A model generated the notes under the pieces. It saw only the letters and a list, made by a program, of their open reading frames with translations. It made no database searches and was not told the origin of the DNA. Source: Nymphaea colorata (lineage: Eukaryota > Streptophyta > Magnoliopsida > Nymphaeales > Nymphaeaceae). Taken from it: 25,607 bases of DNA. The DNA is taken from positions 1 to 25,607 of the forward strand of contig NW_022204650.1 of NCBI RefSeq assembly GCF_008831285.2. Reading direction: 5' to 3'. Both the position numbers and the translations under genes were made by a program. Shown in pieces: positions 12,757 through 21,040 of the stretch. How positions within the stretch are numbered: the stretch's first letter is position 1; each line of letters starts with the position of its first letter.

Positions 12757-13033
12757 ATGGATAGGAAGATATAAGAAGGATAAAGACTTTACTGTGATAA
12801 AAAACAATACAGGATTGCATCTGGTATCGGATTTAATAAAGAATTTGATGGAAACGTGATCCATGAGTTATAAATAAATTTAAAAAATGAATCCAGACAA
12901 TTATAAACTGCAGGTAGTTCGGTATAAAAGTGCCATATTTCAGTTTGAACTTTCTTTGATTATGAAGATTATAAGTCTACCAGAAAAAGCTGATGCAAAT
13001 AATGGAGAAAATGCATGTAGCACAGCTGAATGA
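12757..13033 (+). CDS. Small orphan gene, 5' end uncertain
   Basis: The first in-frame ATG (12757) opens a frame (MDRKIEEGERLYCDKKQYRI) that runs through several Glu-coding TAA codons. It is joined by a 22-nt GT...AG intron (12922-12943) to a second exon (FELSLIMKIISLPEKADANN) ending at TGA 13031-13033, giving 84 residues. The open frame extends upstream to about 12660 without a start, so a 5' exon may be missing. The fit of a typical-length intron that restores the frame is the main support. No family recognised. It diverges from the MAPK15 start at 12586. Confidence 0.4.
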
Positions 13034-13174
13034 ATCTTCAACACAAAATAGTTATTTTCGCTTTAATCGGCTCAATCGATGCAGATGGTTTGAGATTTAA
13101 TATTTCTTTATTCTTCAACTTCGAGATATTGTTTGTTGACTGTAGAGAGATAGCTTTTAATTAAAATAGACGAA

Positions 13175-14505
13175 TCAAGTTTAGGGAACTGACTTTTTGG
13201 AACTGATTTGGCTGTTCTCAGTCCCCAACAAATAGTCCCTATAGGTGACTGGCGGTTTCTTAGAGTTGATCTTGATGAAGAGGAACCTTAGGATCTGGTT
13301 AATGTTGTTGGAATCTTTATAATCTAGCTAAGGATGCTCGTAGAAGACTTAGAGTAGGTAGGACTATAGGTGGCTGCGCTGGTTGAGCACCATTTGCGAG
13401 CATGCCTTCATTTTCTTTATGTCTTTTTCCTTCAGCTTCAGCCAGGCCTAAAGCTTTGTGACTCGCTGCTCCAGTTCCTTCTTCGTCTACTCATTTTATT
13501 TTTCGATGGTTTTGATTTCTCCATCAAGCCGAGTTATTTAGCTGGAGAGGTACTCACGTAGTTTGTTGTACTTGTTCTCCAGTTTGATGACTCTCAGACT
13601 GCGCTAGTATGTATCATTGGCTTGCTCATTAAGCAAGCTGTCTATGTTTGATGTGCGATTATTATCTCCCTGGAGTAACTCTTTGTATTATTTTTCTAGG
13701 ATTTCCTTTTCGGATAGGCAAAGGTTGATTTCCTAAAGGATGAGTTAGTTTTCTCTTTTGATCTGTTGCTATTTATTCATTTCTAGATATTAGCTACTTT
13801 ACTTTGTTCGAGTTTGTTGACTTCCTGTTCTTTGATATTTTAAATCTCTTTCGTGACGTTTTCGCGAATGTCCTTGCGTTTGGACTAATGTTCATTGATG
13901 ATTTTATCGATATCCTTGAGCTGATGTGTCTTGTTGGAATCTTATCGTTCCTTGAGTCGTTCTAAAACCGACAGATACTCAACTTCTCGTGACTATTTAA
14001 GCTGGTGCTTACTCTAAACTGTTTGAGGTGGTCAATCTTTTTGATGGTTTGATTGATAAGTCTCGTCATGTTTTCTTTCTATGCATTTTTCTTTTTGGCG
14101 AAGGCTTACAATTAATTTTCCCATTCGTTTTTATGTTTCTTTCGAGTGTCTTCAAAGGTATTGCGTAGTAATTTATAATTATTCTCCAGGTCGGTGAGTT
14201 CCTCTTCTTGTATCTTAGTTGTTTTCTCGATCTAAAAAGATTCCTTCATCTGCAATGATTGACGATTTTACGTATTTTTAGTTGGCCTTTACCATTTCGG
14301 TCTCGATTGTTGATTTTTGCTTCATTCTGAGGATAGGACGCGGCATACAGATAGGTCAGCTGCTACCTCAACTGGTAGATCTACTCCTTCAGTCCTGTGG
14401 TATCGCTAAGTAAACACTCAAATACAGTTTTTTCATCTGTAGAATCTCCTATTTTTCCCGTTGGTCCTCGCCAATCGTCACCTTTTTATTCACTTTTTTA
14501 GACAT
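13175..14505 (-). CDS. Coiled-coil protein, possibly BBOF1/CCDC176-like ciliary protein
   Basis: Six exons joined across five introns (14406-14425, 14327-14348, 14250-14271, 13993-14012, 13783-13802; 20 or 22 nt, all GT...AG) give 408 residues with no frame error. The N-terminus is basic (MSKKVNKKVTIGEDQREKEE). Almost all the rest is heptad coiled coil (LRNTFEDTRKKHKNEWENEL; KLENKYNKLREYLSSE). Near the C-terminus, the segment KDIKKMKACSQMVLNQRSHL resembles what I recall of the DUF4515 proteins such as BBOF1 (basal body orientation factor), where a similar E-Q-R-x-x-x-E-x-F-F motif occurs. Its neighbours include MAPK15 and DRC10, other ciliary genes. Coiled coils mimic one another, so the name is tentative; the exon structure is well supported. 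Confidence 0.8.
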
Positions 14506-14571
14506 TCAAATCGAATAGAACTTATTATAAACTAACCCCAACCATAAATGCTGAGCCACCTTATCGAAACT

Positions 14572-15344
14572 TCAGAAAGAGTATGTATCTTTATTCTTTT
14601 GAAGTTTATTCATGGTTTCTAAATATATGGATTAAATCTTGATAATGATTTTGGAATCTAGATCAAAGCTTATCTCATAGTCGAAGGCCATTATGACTAA
14701 GAGCAGGAATGCGAGCAATACTGTAGAAATGAATCCTTCTGCTCCTGCCAATTGGGCTTTGACTTTCACGATGGGTGAGCTTGCAGCGACACAGCTTCCA
14801 GTGGGAACCGACAATCCTTGGATCGATGCAGAAAAGCAACAGTTGCAGGTTGTGCCAAAGGCATCGCCAGAGCAAGTGCTCCAGCTTCCTGTTGCAGAGG
14901 TAAAGGGACATGGAATACCGAGGTTCACACTTGTATTGAAAACTGTCGAACCGAAAATCCCCCAGATTCAGTGATGCTTACTGTAGATCCGGAACATGTC
15001 TCCACAAATGTAACTCCATTCAGACAGAGTCCACCGACCGAGTAGCACATGTTCATTGTTGCGCTGGCCATACAGACTCCACTAGAACAGCTGGAGCCTG
15101 CAAACTCATAAGAGCATTTTCCTAATTGCACGTTTTGCTGGATGCTAAAACTGCAAACTGAGTTATCGTTGCAATATTCCGCTGTCACATCTCCGCTGAA
15201 GATAATGCATTTGCTGCCGATGCATCCTGTTGTGCTTTGGCAGGTTCCACACTTTACAGTGACGTTATAGACCTTTGGGCAAGCCAACATTAGAAGAAAA
15301 CTCAAGGTTAGGCAGAATAAAGCTCTTGGAAGCATGCTTTTCAA
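14572..15344 (-). CDS. Cysteine-rich GPI-type surface protein, array copy A
   Basis: The signal peptide is MLPRALFCLTLSFLLMLA. The ectodomain is cysteine rich: KCGTCQSTTGCIGSKC, the family block SGDVTAEYCNDNSVC, then GKCSYEFAGSSCSSGVC, FVETCSGSTVSITESGG, and the C-terminal knot PCPFTSATGSWSTCSGDAF plus CNCCFSASI. The end is hydrophobic (FISTVLLAFLLLVIMAF), as in GPI-anchor signals. One G is missing from the G5 run at about 14960-14964. The formal frame then runs to TGA at 14572-14574, but if a T is missing from the TTT near 14667 the protein would stop there, right after the hydrophobic tail like its paralogues. GAG (FVE) and GAA (TESGG) here align with TAA in copies D and E, an internal proof that TAA is Glu. 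Resembles immobilization antigens of other ciliates in architecture only. Confidence 0.78.
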
Positions 15345-15720
15345 TAAAATATAAAAGAATTACTTAAAAGCCACTATGTTAATAACTGAGCATAATTAAG
15401 TCTAGTTTGTTTAAACGTCTTGATTTTTTAGGGGTAGCTTTGGCAAATAAAATAAATATACTCCTTCAGAATTGAGATGATTTATTTTTGAGATTTTAGA
15501 CATTACGGCTAGGATTTTTAATTGTTTTTAACATCGAGAAAAACTATCAACCTCTATAACCTTAAGAATCGAAAAGGGAGAACATCTAAAAATCTATAAC
15601 CTATAACGTCACTTCAACTTTCGCTATGAGCAAGTTACTGATTAGCTCATAGTGATGATAGTTTCCTCAAGGTTTCCGTAGCTTAATAAAAGGGTTAATT
15701 ATAATAAATGCTTTGCGTGA
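15345..15720. other. Intergenic spacer, promoter side of copy A
   Basis: An AT-rich spacer lies between copies A and B of the array. The part from 15576 onward is the first segment of a duplicated block that recurs from 16903. No coding frame is supported. Confidence 0.5.
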
Positions 15721-16640
15721 TCAAAAGCCGACTGCCAAGACCATCACCAACATGAAGGCTACTGATATGATCGATATGAATCTTTTATCTCCATTGCCCA
15801 ACCGGGCCTTCACTTTTACCAATGGCGAGTTTTGCGCAACGCAACGTCCAAGAGGCCTTGCCAAACCGATGGCCTACAGCGACATGCAGCATGAGCAATT
15901 AGCTCCAAATGCATCTCCAGCACACGCGCTCCACTCTCCAGTGATAGAAGCGAAAGGACATGCCATGCCTATATCAAAAGTTCCAGTGAGATTGGTGGGG
16001 CCTATGAGTCCTCCACTCTCAGTATATTCCACTTTTCCATTTGAGCATGTTTCTTTTATTTGTATTCCACCAAAGCATGTATCTTCCTAGCACATCTTCT
16101 TGTTGATCCCTGCTACGCAAACTCCACTTAGGCAAGTCCAGTCTACCTATGAGAGCTTCTTTGCATGCGAAATTTAGATGTCTTACGGTAGATCAATGGT
16201 GCAAACTTCTTAGCTGTTGCAATACTCTGCTGTGATATCTCCGCTGAAAGAAATGCAAAGATTGTTAATACACCCTGTAGTCTTTTGGCAAGTTCCACAA
16301 GTGACTTTGACTTTGTAGGATTGGGAATTTGAGAGGGCAATCAGAGGCATAAGGAGAGGAGGAAGAGGACTCTAGATTGCATAATAATTAATAAATGTAT
16401 GGGTTTGTTTTATTGTTTATAAAAGGAGCTTAATTTTTTCATTCGGTATAGTCTGCTATACCTAAACAAAAGCTCTAGTTATCCTTTATGCAATCTCCAG
16501 GATATCCGAGAGGTATTGATATGGCTTTACACGGCTTCCGAATTGTAAATCACATCGAAGCAAAGATAATAAATGCTGATGAGATCAAAGATCGAACGCT
16601 AGAAGCATGAACAAGAGGAAGGCCATCGGCATGAAGACCA
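15576..16640. repeat. Segmental duplication, unit 1
   Basis: This block of about 1.07 kb consists of a spacer (starting GGGAGAACATCTAAAAATC), antigen copy B, its upstream region (including the shared GGATATCCGAGAGGTATTG), and the 3' end of the next gene. It recurs at 16903-18000 with scattered substitutions and small indels. The high identity of non-coding parts marks it as recent. Confidence 0.8.
15721..16382 (-). CDS. Cysteine-rich GPI-type surface protein, array copy B
   Basis: ATG (16380-16382) begins a signal peptide MQSRVLFLLSLCL, after which one C is missing compared with copy C (CTCTGATT against CTCCTGATT, near 16343). The mature part has TCGTCQKTTGC, SGDITAEYCNSEEVC, WTCLSGVC, KETCSNGKVEYTESGG, ACPFASITGEWSACAGDAF and CSCCMS, ending FISIISVAFMLVMVLAVGF at the stop (TGA 15721-15723), a GPI-type tail. 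About 220 residues. In the WTC region three single-base contractions relative to copy C (AA to A twice, TT to T) cancel out and cost a Cys that copies A and C keep. It is the closest sister of copy C, from a recent duplication. Confidence 0.78.
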
Positions 16641-16906
16641 AGTAATTCGAATGATTCGTGTTCTTAGAAAAATCGGTATTTTTCACTGTTGTGTTATCTG
16701 TCTTCTTCAGCCCGTCCTTATTGCTCACTGTTGCGCTATCTGTAGTACTTGCACTATCCGCGTTGGTCGTGTTGGTCGTATTGGTTGTATCTGTGGAATT
16801 GTTGGATTATCACCACTTTTAGGAGGTCTGTACTCTGAGGAGCTTCACTTTTGACGGGATTACCGTCTAGTTGGTCCTTAAGCTTCATCAGTGGCGAGTG
16901 GTGGGA
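16575..16906 (-). pseudogene. Truncated 3' fragment of a copy-E-like surface antigen gene
   Basis: This segment closely matches the 3' end of copy E (18780-19125): the Thr/Asn stalk (TTNADSASTTDSATVSNK), the hydrophobic tail (LVFMPMAFLLFMLLAF) and the stop. Upstream the match ends abruptly at about 16906, where the sequence switches to the spacer found at 15576 onward. No signal peptide or cysteine domain precedes it, so it is a gene remnant left at a recombination junction. It carries small indels relative to E. Confidence 0.8.
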
Positions 16907-18000
16907 GAACATCTAAAAATCTATAGCCTATAACGTCACTTCAACCTTCGCTATGAGCAAGATAAATATGCAATTTTAGTTCACATTGATGATAGTTTCC
17001 TCAAGGTTTCCGTAGCTTAATATAAAAGGGTTAATTATAATAAATGCTTTGCGTGATCAAAAGCCGACTGCCAAGACCATCACCAATATGAAGGCTACTG
17101 ATATGATCGATGTGAATCTTTATCTCCGTTTCCCAAATAGGCCTTCACTTTTGCCAATGGCGAGTTTTGCGCAATGCAATGTCCACGAGACTAAGTCAAG
17201 TCTTTGACCTATGCCGATATGCAGCATGAACACTTCGCTCCAAACACATCTCCAGTACACGTGCTCCACTCTACTGTGAAGGTAGTGAAAGGGCATTCAG
17301 AGTCTATTTTATAAGTTCCAGTGAGGTTGTTAGTAGTGAGGTTGCTGGTGGGGGCTGTCAGTCCCCCACTCTCAGTATATTCCACGGTTCGGTTTGAGCA
17401 TCTTTGTATTACTCTCGTTCCACCAAAGCATTTATCTTCCTAGCACATCTTCGTGCTGGCCCCTGTTACGCAAACTCCACTTAGGCAAGTCCAAGTCTAC
17501 CTATTGAGAGCTTCTTTGCATTGCGAAATTTAGATGTCTTACGGTAGATCAATGGTGCAAACTTCTTAGCTGTTGCAATACTCTGCTGTGATATCTCCGC
17601 TGAAAGAAATGCAAAGATTGTTATACACCCTGTAGTCTTTTGGCAAGTTCCACAAGTGGCTTTGACTTTGTAGGATTGGGAACTTGAGAGGGCAATCAGG
17701 AGGCATAAGGAGAGGAGGAAGCGGACTCTAGATTGCATAATAATTAATAAATTATGGATTTGTTTTATTGTTTATAAACGGAGCTTAATTTTTTCATTTC
17801 GTACAGTCTCGCAATGCCTAAAACAATAAGGTTGTTATTATCCTTTTATGCAATCTCAAGGATATCCGAGAGGTATTGGTTTGGCTTTACAAGGCTTCCG
17901 AATTGTAAATCACATAGAAGCAAAGATAATAAATGCTGGTGAGATCAAAGTTCCAATGCTAGAAGCATGAACAAGAGGAAGCCATCGGCATGAAGACCGA
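16903..18000. repeat. Segmental duplication, unit 2
   Basis: Second copy of the block at 15576-16640, holding spacer, antigen copy C, its upstream region and the 3' end of copy D. The left edge cuts into the copy-E-like fragment (about 16906), which fixes the junction of the duplication. Confidence 0.8.
17057..17738 (-). CDS. Cysteine-rich GPI-type surface protein, array copy C
   Basis: The signal peptide (MQSRVRFLLSLCLLIALSSS) is intact. It is followed by TCGTCQKTTGC, SGDITAEYCNSEEVC, QCKEALNRETWTCLSGVC, VEYTESGG, and the C-terminal cysteines (ECPFTTFTVEWSTCTGDVF; CSCC). It ends at TGA 17057-17059 after a hydrophobic tail like that of copy B. Two single bases are missing relative to copy B: a T near 17621 (GTATAAC against GTATTAAC) and an A near 17116 (GATAAAG against GATAAAAG). 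With both counted the product has 227 residues. An extra Thr/Asn/Leu repeat (TSNLTTNNLTGT) is inserted compared with B. Frame breaks could make it a pseudogene or be consensus errors. Confidence 0.75.
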
Positions 18001-18620
18001 ATAATTGGACTTATCTTTATATTTAGTTGATCTTTAATTTGCAGCAGGGGAATCGGAGGTAACGCAAGTGCCGAAGACCTGCGAGACGCCTGTAATATTC
18101 AGCGATGAAAGGCAGCAGCTGCATGCTGCGCTGAATTGATCTTTAGAACATTTTTTCCATCCTCCCGTTGCAGATTTGAAAGGACACGGAACTTTCAAAT
18201 CGTAAGATCCAGTATAAGGATTTGAGCCAAGTGAACCACCCGATTAGTAGACATATACCGTAGTTCCACTGCAAGTCTCCGCAAATTAGACTCCATTTTG
18301 ACAGGTGTTTGAACTGTTAGATGAATAGCACGTGGATAAGCTGGATCGGGTGATACACATGCCACTTTAGCAGGTCTTCCCTTCAAAGGTTGTTGAGCAG
18401 ATCCCGACATTGATGCTTTAAAGGTTACTAAAACCGCAAACTGCATTATAGTTGCAATATTCTCCAGTGATATCTCCTTTCTCGAAGATCAAACATTGGT
18501 TGCCTGGACACCCTATGGTATACTTGCAGGTTTGACATTTTACAAGAACTGTGTAGAGTCTGGAATGGGCAAAGGTGATAAGCAAGATGAGGCAAAAGAA
18601 GTGAAGATGGTCCGACGCAT
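17945..18620 (-). CDS. Cysteine-rich GPI-type surface protein, array copy D
   Basis: The likely start at 18618-18620 gives MRRTIFTSF, then CLILLITFAHS (one T missing in a TTTT run near 18600), a signal peptide. An alternative upstream start at 18729 keeps the frame unbroken but adds an unusual 37-residue lead. The ectodomain includes KCQTCKYTIGCPGNQC, GDITGEYCNYNAVC, CSTTFEGKTCESGMC, FAETCSGTTVYVYESGG, CPFKSATGGWKKC and CSCCLS. A region with a small frame problem follows (about 18040-18060), then SNYSVFMPMA and a hydrophobic tail (one C missing near 17985) ending at TGA 17945-17947. About 225 residues. TAA in YESGG aligns with GAA in copy A. Confidence 0.75.
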
Positions 18621-18793
18621 TAATTAAGATTATAAACCAAAATTCTTCAGCTAAAGTCCAACCGAAATAAAAAATAAAAAATCTTAATCTCTTTGTTAAT
18701 AACTTTTTGACCTTTTTTGTCATGTACAAGTTTCTGGCCGTCTAATGCTCAAGGAGAACGTATCTGGCTTAAAGATAATTAATGTTGATGAGA

Positions 18794-19670
18794 TCAAAGA
18801 TTGAACGCTAGAAGCATGAACAAGAGGAAGGCCATCGGCATGAAGACCAAATAGTTGGAATGATTCGTGTTCTTAGAAAAATCTGTATTTTTCACTGTTG
18901 TGTTATCTGTCTTCTTCAGCCCATCCTTATTGCTCACTGTTGCGCTATCTGTAGTACTTGCACTATCCGCGTTGGTCGTGTTGGTCGTGTTGGTCGTGTT
19001 GGTGATCTGTGGAATTGTTGGGATTATCACCACTTTTCGGAGGATCTGTACTCTGAGGAGCTTCATTTTGACGGGATTACCGTCTAGTTGGTCCTTAAGC
19101 TTCATCAGTGGCGAAGTGGTGGGAATGCAGCTTCCGGTGGCCTGGCTCATTCCTTCGATGTTCATGCTGATGCAGCAGTTGCAGGACGCGCCCAGTGAAT
19201 CTCCAGAGCACGAGGTGAAGCTTCCAGAAGCGTAGGTGAAGGGACATTGCTGGCCCAGGTTCAGAGTGGCAGTGTATGGCTTAGAACCGAGAATGCCGCC
19301 CCACTATGAGACAGTCACGCTGCTTCCACTGCACTTTTAGGTGAATTGAACTCCACTCAAGCAATAACTGCCGGATGGATAGCACATGGACAAATCCCCT
19401 CCTGTTTGGCAGATTCCACTTGAGCATGGGCTCCTTCAAAGGTGGACGAGCACTTTCCGATAGTCATATCCTTCAATGCGCCAAATTTGCATACCGAATT
19501 GTCGTTGCAATACTCCGATGTGATATCTCCACTAACAGATATGCACTTGTCTCCAGGGCATCCGCTTGTGCTCTGGCAAGTTCGGCAAGCCACGTTGATC
19601 TTGAAGGACTTCGAAAGGCCAGGGAGAGAAGAAGGGTGAAGCAGAGGATGGCGAAACCTCGAGAAGGCAT
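18794..19670 (-). CDS. Cysteine-rich surface protein with Thr/Asn stalk, array copy E
   Basis: The signal peptide is MPSRGFAILCFTLLLSLAF. Then come ACRTCQSTSGCPGDKC, SGDITSEYCNDNSVC, GKCSSTFEG, CSSGICQTGG, FTEKCSGSSVTVSEWGG, CPFTYASGSFTSCSGDSLG and CNCCIS. Unlike its sisters it has a long hydrophilic stalk (about 70 residues) rich in Thr, Asn, Ser and Asp with N-T-T repeats (potential N-glycosylation sites), then SNYLVFMPMAFLLFMLLAF at the stop (TGA 18794-18796), a GPI-type tail. Single bases appear missing near 19612 (T run) and 19430 (C run), with two compensating indels in the stalk near 19014-19068. About 292 residues. It is the longest member and the most upstream in transcription order. 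Confidence 0.78.
18971..19003. repeat. 9-bp minisatellite in the copy E stalk
   Basis: About 3.7 copies of GTTGGTCGT on the plus strand encode, on the minus strand, Asn-Thr-Thr repeats of the antigen stalk. The fragment at 16575-16906 has a shorter, more diverged version, so repeat number varies between paralogues. Confidence 0.8.
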
Positions 19671-20034
19671 AAATTATATTTATATATCCAGTGGATTTTA
19701 CTTGGAATTTTAAGTTTAGTTTATTCGTAACTCTAAGTCTTCTATAATCTATTAAATTTAGCTCATATTCAAAAATTTAAAACGCCCAACGAGTGCCTCT
19801 ACCTGCATCAGGGGGAGTTGCCAATACCATACGCTCTTGCTTAATATTTTCCTTTATATATATATGCTCACAAATACTCAAAAAAGTTAAACCATTCCCT
19901 TTTTGTGTTAGATTGCTCATGCGATTTCGGCTTACTTCTATAAGCCCTCCTGTAGGCTGTAGGAATGTAAAAATATAGTTTTTTACTAAAGTTTATCTTG
20001 GCATATTATTGAGTCTTATCATATCACAATACTC
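19671..20034. other. Intergenic region between the antigen array and E2F
   Basis: An AT-rich stretch holding the copy E promoter and the 3' flank of E2F. It contains TATATATATAT near 19856-19866 and a small inverted repeat GGCTTA...TAAGCC near 19929-19946. No coding frame, tRNA or structural RNA is convincing. Confidence 0.4.
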
Positions 20035-20872
20035 TCAAAAGAGTGCAAAGTTGCAATTCGTTGATTGATGATGCAGATGGGTTGATGCATTGAATGGCGA
20101 ATAATCAAAATTTATGGCAATCAAAGTCCTCCCCTCTCTATTGATCTTGCAATAGCTGAGTCCGATTGGCGAGTTAGGGTTCTTTTCGATGATGATGGCT
20201 CCTTCCTTGGCCTCCACGGTGGCTCCCTCAGCGGCAACAACACCAGCATCGAGTTCGGTTTTTCCTCGATATTATCCATGATTTCTCTCAGATCGTCCTC
20301 GACAGGTAGTTAAGGTACTTCTTCTGGTCGGTTTCCTGCTTGAGCTTCTGCGCCATCAAGAAAATCTAATTATCCAACTGGTGGTTCTTATCCGAGCATG
20401 CCTGGATTTGCGCATCGAGGTCTGAGATTTATTTGGTGATGTGCTCGTCCATGGTTCCGCCGATCCAGCGCATCTTATTCTTGTGGATCTTCTGGATGTA
20501 TCCGATGCCTTCGAGTACGTTGGTGATGTCGTAATGCGCCGCTTCTGTACGCCTAGTTCGCGGGTGGCCTCGTTGATGTCCAGTACGAAGTTGTCCCTGC
20601 TTTTGATGAGCCGGATGAAGCGCTTGGTCAGCAGCGAGAGCGTGTTCTATCGCTTGACGCCCTCCTCCTCCTCACCCTATCGCTCCCCCTCCTCTCCCTC
20701 CTCCCACACCGCTTACTCTTATTCCTCCTCGTCGGAGGAACTGGGCGGCGACTCGAAAATGACCACGTTTTATGGGGTTTAGTGGATTTGCTCCACTTCA
20801 TCTTCTTACGACCTCGTGGCATTATAAATACAGATCAGTTGAGTCCCATCCCCTTATAGGCAATTCGCTCAT
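20035..20872 (-). CDS. E2F: E2F-family transcription factor
   Basis: The DNA-binding winged helix is clear: [20 protein letters not shown], then the family signature VQKRR-(I)[16 protein letters not shown] and [10 protein letters not shown] leucine-rich dimerisation coil follows ([20 protein letters not shown]), then a marked-box-like segment ([13 protein letters not shown]). Before the domain is a strongly acidic stretch ([20 protein letters not shown]) in which several Glu are TAA/TAG. The proposed start at 20872 needs a 19-nt intron (20813-20831). Single bases are missing near 20541 (T run), 20311 and 20264 (A run). With these, 273 residues to TGA 20035-20037. Not the DP partner, which has a different RRRVYDALNV motif. 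E2F controls S-phase genes. Confidence 0.85.
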
Positions 20873-20984
20873 TTCCCCAACCTGCCCCCCGTTGGCCCAC
20901 TCCATCATAAATGGTGATGATTTGATGGAGTATGCTCCGATTATGATGGCTGCTGGATTATAACATTTAAATCAGGATAGTAAT

Positions 20985-21040
20985 TTGGGGTTGGGGTTGG
21001 GGTTGGGGTTGGGGTTGTTGGGTTGGGGTTGGGGTTGGGT
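20985..21040 (+). repeat. Interstitial telomeric repeat (TTGGGG)n
   Basis: About nine units of TTGGGG, interrupted once (TTGTTGGG) and ending in TTGGG. This is the telomere unit of Tetrahymena-type ciliates. The G-rich strand reads left to right, the orientation expected at the right-hand end of a chromosome whose body lies to the left. It may be a former chromosome end, an alternative fragmentation site or an assembly join. Confidence 0.95.

Noticed and set aside
13175-14505. Pseudogene call for the coiled-coil gene, suggested by five frame changes
   Set aside because: All five changes disappear when 20- or 22-nt GT...AG introns are removed, leaving one full-length frame.
15713-16090. 125-codon plus-strand frame
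   Set aside because: It overlaps antigen copy B in antisense, and its supposed content mirrors the conserved cysteine framework.
19929-19960. Small hairpin (GGCTTA/TAAGCC) as an RNA gene or terminator
   Set aside because: Six-base stem only, no conserved RNA features; likely chance in AT-rich spacer.
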